Source: a bacterium (GTDB lineage Bacteria; Chloroflexota; Dehalococcoidia; Tepidiformales; Tepidiformaceae). Taken from it: DNA of 5,593 bases. This document shows, piece by piece, positions 1 through 4,774 of the stretch; position 1 is the first letter of the stretch; the number at the start of each line of letters is the position of its first letter. A program made the position numbers and the translations under genes. Under the pieces are notes generated by a model. It did not search any database. It had not been told where the DNA came from and saw nothing but the letters and a program-made list of their open reading frames with translations. The DNA is taken from the NCBI GenBank assembly GCA_945861295.1, contig CAMAUF010000173.1, positions 1 to 5,593 of the forward strand. Reading direction: 5' to 3'.

Positions 1-328
1 GACTGAAGTGGTACACCGCGTAGTAGCACTGGACGACCGCCCAGTTGTTGCTCAGGCGAACCAGCTCGTCGTCGAACTCATACGCGCCGGCCAGTCCCAT
101 GAGAAGTTCGGAGCCCCAGGCGTTAGCGAGGCTTCGACGAACTTGATCCTGGTCGGCACTCGGCTTCCGCGCGTCCCGCAGGCTTTTGAGAACCATTATT
201 CGAGATCCAAGACTCCTGAACTTGTCGGCTTCTGGGCGTGGAAGCCATTTGGGTGCACCAAGCGCAAGGGTACGCACCGAACGAATATAGTTCTTGTGAG
301 TGCGGAACGACTCTATCTCCCCAGACAT
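1..328 (-). CDS. Partial protein, N-terminal 109 residues, possibly HEPN-like
   Basis: An open frame on the minus strand begins at the ATG at 328-326 and runs off the left edge without a stop, giving 109 residues. It starts MSGEIESFRTHKNYIRSV. Near the edge is a helical, aromatic-rich segment, LSNNWAVVQCYYAVYHF (residues about 92-108). A run ending in YYAVYHF resembles the core helix of HEPN-type helical domains, which occur in RNase toxins and nucleotidyltransferase partners. That is a motif-level inference only; the RxxxxH motif is not seen in the visible part. Third codon positions are mostly G/C and the sequence reads as protein throughout, unlike the plus-strand frame over the same stretch. 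The frame stays open upstream of the ATG to about 418 but has no start codon there, so this ATG is the best choice, although no strong ribosome-binding site precedes it. The function is not recognised. Confidence 0.6.
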   Translation of the reverse strand, partial: MSGEIESFRTHKNYIRSVRTLALGAPKWLPRPEADKFRSLGSRIMVLKSLRDARKPSADQDQVRRSLANAWGSELLMGLAGAYEFDDELVRLSNNWAVVQCYYAVYHFS

Positions 329-581
329 GGCGAACCCCAGGCGCTCGGCTTCAGATAGCCATGCTACCGGTCGCGTTCGAACCGCGTCCGTCTCGCACCG
401 GAAGCACTCAGTTTTGGGGCTTTGCCGACGGCAGCACCAAACCGGCACGGCGTACTGCGTCCTCGCAACCCCTGGGCCGTTGACGTCGTAGGTTATGACG
501 CCGAACGCGTGTCGGCGCGTTGACCGCTGGCAAGGGCGCGAAACGTGGAGCGCGCGCCCTCCCCAGCATGCTGCCGCTTCC
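329..581. other. Intergenic gap with GC-rich hairpins
   Basis: I see no convincing gene in this 253-base gap between the left partial gene and the dehydrogenase stop. It contains two inverted repeats near the dehydrogenase end. It also contains a TTCGAA-centred palindromic stretch at 372-386 that mimics a tRNA T-arm but has no matching tRNA body. The promoter of the left partial gene must lie here, but I cannot pick a clear -35/-10 pair. Confidence 0.5.
533..560 (-). terminator. GC-rich hairpin downstream of the alcohol dehydrogenase
   Basis: AGGGCGCG at 533-540 pairs perfectly with CGCGCCCT at 553-560 around a 12-base loop. A further, weaker inverted repeat lies just beyond it (CGCCGA 499-504 with TCGGCG 512-517). 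Both follow the dehydrogenase stop at 582 in its direction of transcription, so a role in ending that transcript is plausible. No T-run follows on the minus strand, so this is not a textbook intrinsic terminator. Confidence 0.35.
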
Positions 582-1679
582 TTAGAACTCCATGATCGCG
601 CGGCCGAAGATCTTGCCGCTGTGGAGGTCGTCTGTCGCCTGGTTGATGTCGTCGAGCTTGTAGCGCGACGTCACCAGCGCGTCGAGGTCGAGGTCGCCTT
701 CGTGGTACCAGCGCAGGAACATCGGGAAGTCGCGGTCCGGACGGCAGGAGCCGCCGATGCTGCCGATGTACTTCTTCTCGCTAATCAGCAGGTCCATCGC
801 GTTGAGCTCGACCGGCGTCGTCGGCACGCCGACGAGCACGGCCGTGCCGCCGGTACTGTGGCCGAGGACGCCGGGCCGCACCGCCGGCAGGATCTGCTCC
901 ATGGTCATGCGGACGCCAATGCAGTCGAACGCGAAGTCCACGCCCGCGACCGGCGCGCCCATCATATCCAGCTGGCCCGTCGTCGCCGTCGTGAGGGCCT
1001 TGATCGCGGCGATCGGGTCGCCGTTGCGCGCGTTGATCCCGTGGGTGGCGCCGAACTTCTTCGCGAAATCGAGCTTCGTGTCGTCGAGGTCGACAGCGAT
1101 GATCGGATAGGCTTCGACGACCTTCGCGGCCGCGATCGCCGAAAGCCCAACGCCCCCGACACCGAAGACGACGACGCTCTGGCCCTTCTTTACGCCAGCG
1201 GTGTGATAGACCGCCCCAGAGCCGGTCATGACCGCGCAGCCGATGATCGAGGTCACGTCCATCTTGGTGTTGTTCGGGATGCGGACGACGTATTGCTCGT
1301 CGCAGATCGTGTTGTCAGCCCAGGTGAAGACGTTGTTCGTCTGCGCCTCGCGGCCGCCGCCGAGGTCGAGGACGATGTTGTCCGGGCGGCGGGTGATGCC
1401 GGGGTCACGCGGGACCCAGGTGACCATGACGGCGTCGCCTTCCTTGACGTGGCTGACTTCGCGGCCCTTGGCGATGACGATGCCGGTCGACTCGTGGCCG
1501 AGCACCTGGTTGACGCCGCCTCGCGGCCGGTGCATCTGGTGGAGCTGCGAATGGCAGACGCCGCCGGCGAATTGCTTGACGACGACCTGGTGCGGACCCG
1601 GGTCCGGCAGCTTGAGCTCGACGATTTGCAGTGGGCCGGGCTCCCCGGGGACGACGACGACACGGGCTGGCGTGGGCAT
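582..1679 (-). CDS. Zinc-dependent medium-chain alcohol dehydrogenase
   Basis: This 365-residue cytosolic enzyme should oxidise an alcohol or reduce an aldehyde with NAD(H); the substrate is unknown. The GroES-like catalytic domain comes first. Cys42 (GVCHS), His62-Glu63 (GHESTG) and Cys148 (IIGCAV) match the three catalytic zinc ligands and adjacent Glu of the family. The Rossmann domain follows, with VFGVGGVGLS at about 171-180 and Asp197 at the end of the second strand, which favours NAD over NADP. The FGATHGIN stretch (209-216) and the C-terminal YKLDDINQATDDLHSG resemble the class I/III and NDMA-dependent (nicotinoprotein) ADH group. The usual four-cysteine structural zinc lobe, expected around residues 88-118, is absent. 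The start is firm: an AAGGAGGA ribosome-binding site lies at 1691-1684, and the stop is TAA. The gene is divergent from the RDD gene and probably monocistronic. Family assignment is secure; substrate and cofactor mode are not. Confidence 0.93.
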   Translation of the reverse strand: MPTPARVVVVPGEPGPLQIVELKLPDPGPHQVVVKQFAGGVCHSQLHQMHRPRGGVNQVLGHESTGIVIAKGREVSHVKEGDAVMVTWVPRDPGITRRPDNIVLDLGGGREAQTNNVFTWADNTICDEQYVVRIPNNTKMDVTSIIGCAVMTGSGAVYHTAGVKKGQSVVVFGVGGVGLSAIAAAKVVEAYPIIAVDLDDTKLDFAKKFGATHGINARNGDPIAAIKALTTATTGQLDMMGAPVAGVDFAFDCIGVRMTMEQILPAVRPGVLGHSTGGTAVLVGVPTTPVELNAMDLLISEKKYIGSIGGSCRPDRDFPMFLRWYHEGDLDLDALVTSRYKLDDINQATDDLHSGKIFGRAIMEF

Positions 1680-1683
1680 GAGT

Positions 1684-1691
1684 TCCTCCTT
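1684..1691 (-). promoter_or_regulatory. Strong ribosome-binding site of the alcohol dehydrogenase
   Basis: On the minus strand AAGGAGGA lies 4 bases before the ATG at 1679-1677. It is a near-perfect anti-16S match and fixes the start of the dehydrogenase. It contrasts with several plus-strand genes in this window that have no such site. Confidence 0.85.
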
Positions 1692-1703
1692 GGTTTGGGG
1701 TGA

Positions 1704-1709
1704 ACTATA
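1704..1709 (-). promoter_or_regulatory. Candidate -10 box for the alcohol dehydrogenase
   Basis: The minus-strand hexamer TATAGT matches the TATAAT consensus at five of six positions. Transcription from it would start about 25-30 bases before the ATG, leaving room for the ribosome-binding site. No convincing -35 box is seen 16-18 bases upstream, so this is a weak call. Confidence 0.35.
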
Positions 1710-1779
1710 CGCTACGGACGCGTTCCGGGGTTGCCCGGAAGCAGACTCGCCGCAGGCTACTCACGGTTCGCGAATCCGC

Positions 1780-1785
1780 TACGAT
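1780..1785 (+). promoter_or_regulatory. Candidate -10 box for a leaderless RDD transcript
   Basis: TACGAT ends 6 bases before the ATG at 1792 and fits the TANNNT form of -10 boxes used by leaderless genes in high-GC bacteria. No Shine-Dalgarno sequence precedes the ATG, so transcription beginning at or next to the start codon is a reasonable inference. No clear -35 box is visible. Confidence 0.4.
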
Positions 1786-1791
1786 CGGACG

Positions 1792-2412
1792 ATGACCGAG
1801 CCGCCGACCACCGGGATGGCCGACACGCAGGTCGGCGACCGCGCCGTCGCTTTGCTCCGAGGCCTCGAAGCGCTGCGCACGGACGAGCCAGAGATCCCCC
1901 GTTGGCACGACCGCCTGCGCGCGCGCGCTATCGATGTGGGGTGCGAACTCGCGGCCTGCATGCTGGTTCTGGACATCGGAGGGTTGGTCGTCCTCCTTGC
2001 ATTTCCACACGAGGACGACGATTTCTGGAAGTATGACCCCGGTGCGCCCGAAATAGCCGTGTCGCTGGCCTTCGCGTTCGCTTGTGTCGCAGCGGTCATG
2101 ATCAACGAGGCAGGCTTCGCCGGGCGCCACGGCACGCAGACCGTCGGCCTCCGACTGACGGGCATCGTCGTCGTGCGGGAAGATGGCGACCCCGCCAGCA
2201 AGGGGGTGATGTTCGGGCGGTTCGCCGCCTGGTTGGTGGCGCTGCTCGCGGGGTTTGGCCTGGCTGTCCTGGCAGCCGCGTGGCTTCCGCTGGCCCTCTC
2301 GTTTCTCGTGCAGGTTGCCCTGTTGGCAGGCACGTTGTGGGCGTTTATCGGGCGCGACGGGCGCGCGCTCCATGACCGCCTGTTCGGGGTGCGCCTGATC
2401 CGGCATCGGTGA
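1792..2412 (+). CDS. RDD-family integral membrane protein
   Basis: This 206-residue protein has an N-terminal cytosolic stretch of about 45 residues and then hydrophobic segments at about 49-71, 88-107, 144-166 and 168-186. Family hallmarks are visible. RARAIDVG (43-50) holds the Arg and Asp at the first membrane segment. GTQTVGLRLTGIVVV (114-128) matches the conserved loop of the family. RDGRALHDRLFGVRLI (188-203) is the typical C-terminal Arg/Asp-rich end. The function of most RDD proteins is unknown; some have been linked to ion transport. The same frame is open upstream to 1228, but that part lies antisense to the dehydrogenase. The ATG at 1792 is therefore chosen, supported by the TACGAT hexamer just before it. 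The gene is convergent with the hicB gene that ends at 2445, 32 bases away. Confidence 0.85.
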   Translation: MTEPPTTGMADTQVGDRAVALLRGLEALRTDEPEIPRWHDRLRARAIDVGCELAACMLVLDIGGLVVLLAFPHEDDDFWKYDPGAPEIAVSLAFAFACVAAVMINEAGFAGRHGTQTVGLRLTGIVVVREDGDPASKGVMFGRFAAWLVALLAGFGLAVLAAAWLPLALSFLVQVALLAGTLWAFIGRDGRALHDRLFGVRLIRHR

Positions 2413-2444
2413 GCCTCCGGTCCCACGGCAGGCCACGAGGCGCC

Positions 2445-2681
2445 CTAGCCGGCCGCCAGCGCCTCGGTAACCGCACGGCCAGCGGTCGCCGGAGGAAGCG
2501 GCGTCCCATCGGCGATGTACACGGCCACAACCTCGTCGACGATCTCGCAGAGCTCGGCGAACACGGCGCGTTCGTCGTCACCATGGCAGCCGCCGTAGAG
2601 GAGGCCGGGCGCGCTGCCGACGTAACAGCCGTCTTCATCGGACCATTCAACGACCTTGAGATAGCGGTTGGTTTGCTTCAT
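2445..2681 (-). CDS. hicB: HicB-family antitoxin (first HicAB module)
   Basis: This 78-residue protein should bind and neutralise the HicA toxin encoded just upstream, and may repress their shared promoter. YLKVVEWSDEDGCYVGSAPGL (from residue 7) is the partial RNase H-like fold of HicB proteins, with the strand-turn-strand ending at the PGL position. A helix (about 36-56) follows, then a short Pro-rich tail. The C-terminal ribbon-helix-helix or HTH DNA-binding domain found in longer HicB proteins is not evident, so autoregulation is uncertain. The ATG lies in an ATGA overlap with the hicA stop, and GAGG sits 5 bases before it inside hicA, which suggests translational coupling. It belongs to a clearly different HicB subfamily from the one at 4200. 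The stop is TAG. Confidence 0.8.
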   Translation of the reverse strand: MKQTNRYLKVVEWSDEDGCYVGSAPGLLYGGCHGDDERAVFAELCEIVDEVVAVYIADGTPLPPATAGRAVTEALAAG

Positions 2682-2878
2682 CTTCGCCTCGACGCTTCAA
2701 TCGCGAGCCGGACGGCTCGTATCTGATACGGCTTCGCATCGGCGCCCCGTTCGCCAGAGATCGTCACCGGGCTCGTCACCCGTGGGTGAGCGTAGTTTCG
2801 ATGGCTTCCTCGTCCCCCGCGATTCCTGAAGCCAGCGTCCTCAAGTTCGGCAATCAGGTCGCGAATGGCTGGCGGCAT
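2678..2878 (-). CDS. hicA: HicA-family mRNA interferase toxin (first HicAB module)
   Basis: This 66-residue toxin belongs to the HicA family, small double-stranded-RNA-binding-like proteins that cleave mRNA. The pattern is clear: an N-terminal helix (PPAIRDLIAELEDAGF), then GGRGSHRNYAHP with the catalytic His at residue 26, the strand SPVTISG, and a C-terminal helix (about 50-63). Length and layout are normal. The frame is open further upstream to 3046, but that part has no HicA homology and crosses the likely promoter. The ATG at 2878 is therefore chosen; its ribosome-binding site is weak. hicA precedes hicB, the classical order, with a 4-base overlap. The catalytic His is intact, so the toxin is probably functional. 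Confidence 0.85.
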   Translation of the reverse strand: MPPAIRDLIAELEDAGFRNRGGRGSHRNYAHPRVTSPVTISGERGADAKPYQIRAVRLAIEASRRR

Positions 2879-2905
2879 GAGCGCATTCCGATCGAAGCAG
2901 GCGTA

Positions 2906-2914
2906 AGTATAACA
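2906..2914 (-). promoter_or_regulatory. Extended -10 promoter of the first HicAB operon
   Basis: On the minus strand TGTTATACT is an extended -10 element: a TGn motif directly before TATACT, which matches five of six consensus bases. Transcription would start about 20 bases before the hicA ATG at 2878. No good -35 is seen, which is typical of extended -10 promoters. A short inverted repeat, GCGTC 2940-2944 with GACGC 2949-2953, lies upstream and could be an operator half-site pair, but it is too short to claim. Confidence 0.5.
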
Positions 2915-3016
2915 GACGGCGAACTCCGGCCCCGGCCCGGCGTCCGCTGACGCTGAATATTTGGGGACAGCGACGCCAGCCGTGCATCGTTGCCAAGATT
3001 CGGGCACACTGCCGCC

Positions 3017-3828
3017 ATGAGCAACGACGTCATCCGCTACCGCCAAGAAGGCCTATCGGCTTTCTCACCCTCAACCGCCCCGAACGCCTCAACGCGATCA
3101 ACCACGAGATGCTGCGCGCGCTCAAGGGCTTCTTCGTCGAGCGCCACCGTGATTTCGCCTGCCGCGTCATCATCGTCACGGGCGAAGGGCGTGGCTTTTG
3201 CGCCGGGCTCGACCTCAAGGCCGACGGCGAGCAGGATGCCTGGGTCGAAGGAGTCGGCCCCGTCCAGAACGTGTACACCTTCCAAGAGGACATCGCCGAT
3301 CTGGTGATCCAGATGCGGCGCTGCCCGCAGCCGATCATCGCGGCGGTCAACGGCCCCGCGACCGGCGGCGGCCTCTCGATCGCGATCGCCAGCGATATGC
3401 GCTACGCGACTTCGACCGCCGTCTTCGCCTGCTCCTATATCAACCTCGGGCTCAGCGGTTGCGATGTGGGGAGCTCGTACCATTTGCCGAAGCTGATTGG
3501 CGCCAGTCACTCGGCCGACATGATCTACTCCGGCCGCCTCGTGCCGGCGGACGAGGCCCACCGGATCGGGCTCGTCAACAAACTGGTCGAGCCGGCGGAG
3601 CTGTTGTCGACGGCCGTGGCGACGGCGAACCTTTGGTGCCGCCGTTCGAGCCCGATGGGCCTGCGCCTGAGCAAGGAGGCGCTGAACGAAACCGTGACGG
3701 GCATCTCGATGGAGAATGCCCTCAAGATCGAGAACCGCAACCAGATCCTGGCGAGCCAAACGGCCGACGCGGTCGAATCGAAGGCGGCCTGGTTCGAAAA
3801 GCGCGACCCAGTTTGGCGCGACGCGTAG
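3017..3828 (+). CDS. Crotonase-family protein (enoyl-CoA hydratase/isomerase), frameshifted near 3052
   Basis: This gene encodes an acyl-CoA-binding crotonase-fold enzyme of about 270 residues. The ATG at 3017 begins MSNDVIRYRQEG, then homology continues one frame back as IGFLTLNRPERLNAINHEM and on to the TAG at 3828. Restoring one base in the GGCCT at 3050-3054 would give EGPIGF, the usual family sequence, so a one-base deletion or read error is likely. An internal ATG at 3109 would yield 239 residues lacking the first strand. Restored numbering: FCAGLDL (61-67) and GPATGGG (113-119) form the oxyanion hole. The two Glu residues of true hydratases are replaced by Ser121 and Tyr141. GCDVGSS carries Asp150, at the position of a catalytic Asp in dienoyl-CoA isomerases. 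An isomerase or other non-hydratase reaction is more likely than enoyl hydration; the substrate is unknown. No Shine-Dalgarno precedes 3017; a CACACT hexamer ends 6 bases before it. Confidence 0.85.
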
Positions 3829-3837
3829 CCGTGGCCC

Positions 3838-4086
3838 TCAGGCCGAGACGAGCGCCGCTTGCGGCTCAGGCATCGTTTCACCGTCCCGCACGGCGAACTC
3901 GACCCAGCCCTCCATGGCGTCCCGAAGCATCGCCAGTGGCTCTTAAACAGTCTCGCCCGCCGTGAAGCAGCCGCGGAGTTATGGCGCCTCGGCGAGATAC
4001 CTATCACGCTGATTCCCTTCGCTCACGATGCGGTACGGGCATGAGACGCTGGCTCGAACCTGGCGGTCGATGTCCTGGTCAGTCAT
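3838..4086 (-). pseudogene. hicB pseudogene with two in-frame TAA codons
   Basis: On the minus strand an 82-codon frame runs from the ATG at 4086-4084 to the TGA at 3840-3838 and reads as a HicB antitoxin. It has PYRIV near residue 17, YLAEAP at 30-35, GCFTAGETV at 39-47, EPLAMLRDAMEGW at 49-61 and ETMPEP at 70-75. Codons 36 (3981-3979) and 48 (3945-3943) are both TAA. HicB proteins normally have Glu at both places (APELPGC and ETVEEAL), so each is a single G-to-T change from GAA. Arg38 also replaces the usual Pro. There is no frameshift. The dehydrogenase at 582 ends in TAA, so TAA is a real stop in this genome and recoding is not expected. No hicA partner is seen beside it. It ends 9 bases from the convergent crotonase stop. 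A short minus-strand frame (about 4079-4171) overlaps its start and may be remnant coding sequence. Confidence 0.78.
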
Positions 4087-4141
4087 TCAGTTCCGGCTCA
4101 GCGAGTCGAAGCAGCTGATGGAGGTAGGCCGCTGCCGTTTC

Positions 4142-4171
4142 GCGACATCTCTTGCTCCGCGGGTCTACAAT
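4142..4171 (+). promoter_or_regulatory. Promoter of the second HicBA operon
   Basis: TACAAT at 4166-4171 matches the -10 consensus at five of six positions. GCGACA at 4142-4147 matches TTGACA at four of six, with an 18-base spacer. Transcription would start near 4178, giving a leader of about 22 bases that contains the ribosome-binding site at 4187. Confidence 0.5.
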
Positions 4172-4186
4172 CTGACGCATCTCCCT

Positions 4187-4191
4187 GGAGG
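4187..4191 (+). promoter_or_regulatory. Ribosome-binding site of the second hicB
   Basis: GGAGG lies 8 bases before the ATG at 4200 and supports that start. Confidence 0.7.
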
Positions 4192-4199
4192 GCGCGATT

Positions 4200-4409
4200 A
4201 TGAGGAGCTTCACAGCGATCGTGGAGCGGGACGCGAAGACGGGCCTGTTAGTGGGCTGGGTGCCGGGATTCGCTGGCGCGCATAGTCAAGGAGAAACGCT
4301 CGATGAACTCCGCGGCAACCTCTTAGAAGTTATCGAGATGCTGTTGGAAGACGGAGAACCCGTTTTCCAAGCAGAGTACATAGGGACGGAATCCGTGGAT
4401 GTAGCTTGA
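4200..4409 (+). CDS. hicB: HicB-family antitoxin (second module)
   Basis: This 69-residue protein is a short-form HicB expected to neutralise the HicA encoded just downstream. FTAIVERDAKTGLLVGWVPGF (from residue 4) is the antiparallel strand pair ending at the conserved PGF. AHSQGETLDELRGNLLEVIEML (from residue 27) is the conserved loop and helix, and EYIGTESVDV (59-68) is a final strand. The length fits the minimal HicB core, with no DNA-binding domain appended. GGAGG at the right spacing and the TACAAT promoter support the start. hicB precedes hicA here, the reverse of the first module. The TGA stop at 4407-4409 overlaps a TTG that may start hicA. Confidence 0.88.
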   Translation: MRSFTAIVERDAKTGLLVGWVPGFAGAHSQGETLDELRGNLLEVIEMLLEDGEPVFQAEYIGTESVDVA

Positions 4410-4627
4410 GGGACGTGCCAGTCCTCCGGCCGCGTGAGGTGGAGGCGTTGCTCCACCGCCTGGGCTTTGCGTGGGTTCGCCAGCGCGGCTCGCATCGCCA
4501 GTATCGGCACGCCGACGGGCGCGGCACGACCGTGGCATTTCACCAGGGCCGCGATATTTCACCGACCATGCTCCGCCAAATTGCCCGAGAAATCCGACTG
4601 TCGGTCGAGGAGTTTCTCTCAGCGTAG
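4406..4627 (+). CDS. hicA: HicA-family mRNA interferase toxin (second module)
   Basis: This is a HicA toxin of 73 residues from the TTG at 4406, or 70 from the GTG at 4415. The core is textbook: a helix (PREVEALLHRLGF), WVRQRGSHRQYRHADG with the catalytic His at residue 30, the strand TTVAFH, and DISPTMLRQIAREIRL leading to the C-terminal VEEFLSA. The TTG overlaps the hicB stop (TTGA), suggesting translational coupling. The GTG lies 5 bases after that stop and has a GAGG only 3 bases before it. I cannot decide between them; both keep the whole domain. All expected residues are present, so the toxin is probably active. It shares only the family fold with the HicA at 2678, so the two modules do not look like recent duplicates. 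Confidence 0.88.
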   Translation: MRDVPVLRPREVEALLHRLGFAWVRQRGSHRQYRHADGRGTTVAFHQGRDISPTMLRQIAREIRLSVEEFLSA

Positions 4628-4631
4628 CGCC

Positions 4632-4648
4632 CACGAAAGCGTGCTTTT
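4632..4648 (+). terminator. Weak hairpin with T-run after the second HicBA operon
   Basis: CACG at 4632-4635 pairs with CGTG at 4640-4643 around the loop AAAG, and CTTTT follows at 4644-4648. It sits just after the hicA stop, where a terminator is expected, but the stem is only four base pairs. Confidence 0.3.
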
Positions 4649-4761
4649 GGAACGGGCGGAGTTGATGGCGACGGGCATGGGTGGAGAGAGAAAGAAGCCG
4701 TATAAGGGAGGGCGCCAGCCGGTTTGGTGGGGGCGCGCTTGTCCGGCGCGGCGGCGGCCCC

Positions 4762-4767
4762 TACGCT
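4762..4767 (+). promoter_or_regulatory. Candidate -10 box for a leaderless transcript
   Basis: TACGCT ends 7 bases before the ATG at 4775, much like TACGAT before the RDD gene, and no Shine-Dalgarno is present. TATAAG at 4701-4706 is an alternative -10 that would give a longer leader. Confidence 0.35.
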
Positions 4768-4774
4768 CGCGGCA

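Noticed and set aside
8..358. Plus-strand frame of 116 residues at the left edge
   Set aside because: The minus-strand frame over the same bases has better third-position bias and helical protein-like sequence. The plus frame lacks any recognised pattern.
372..386. GTTCGAACC resembling a tRNA T-arm
   Set aside because: No matching acceptor stem, D-arm or anticodon arm could be found at the right distance on either strand. It is a chance TTCGAA-centred palindrome.
495..1703. Long plus-strand frame of 402 residues across the dehydrogenase
   Set aside because: It is antisense to the alcohol dehydrogenase, which has a recognisable family, catalytic motifs and a strong ribosome-binding site. The plus-strand product is Arg/Asp/Val-rich with no family pattern, as is usual opposite a GC-rich gene.
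1228..1791. N-terminal extension of the RDD protein frame
   Set aside because: The extension lies antisense to the dehydrogenase and reads as low-complexity sequence. The family-like protein begins at the ATG at 1792.
3037..3759. Minus-strand frame of 240 residues opposite the crotonase
   Set aside because: It is the shadow of the crotonase gene. The plus-strand frame has FCAGLDL, GGG and other family motifs; the minus frame has none.
3943..3981. TAA read as Glu (stop-codon recoding) in the hicB pseudogene
   Set aside because: The alcohol dehydrogenase in the same window ends properly at TAA (584-582), so TAA acts as a stop. Mutation or read error is the simpler explanation.
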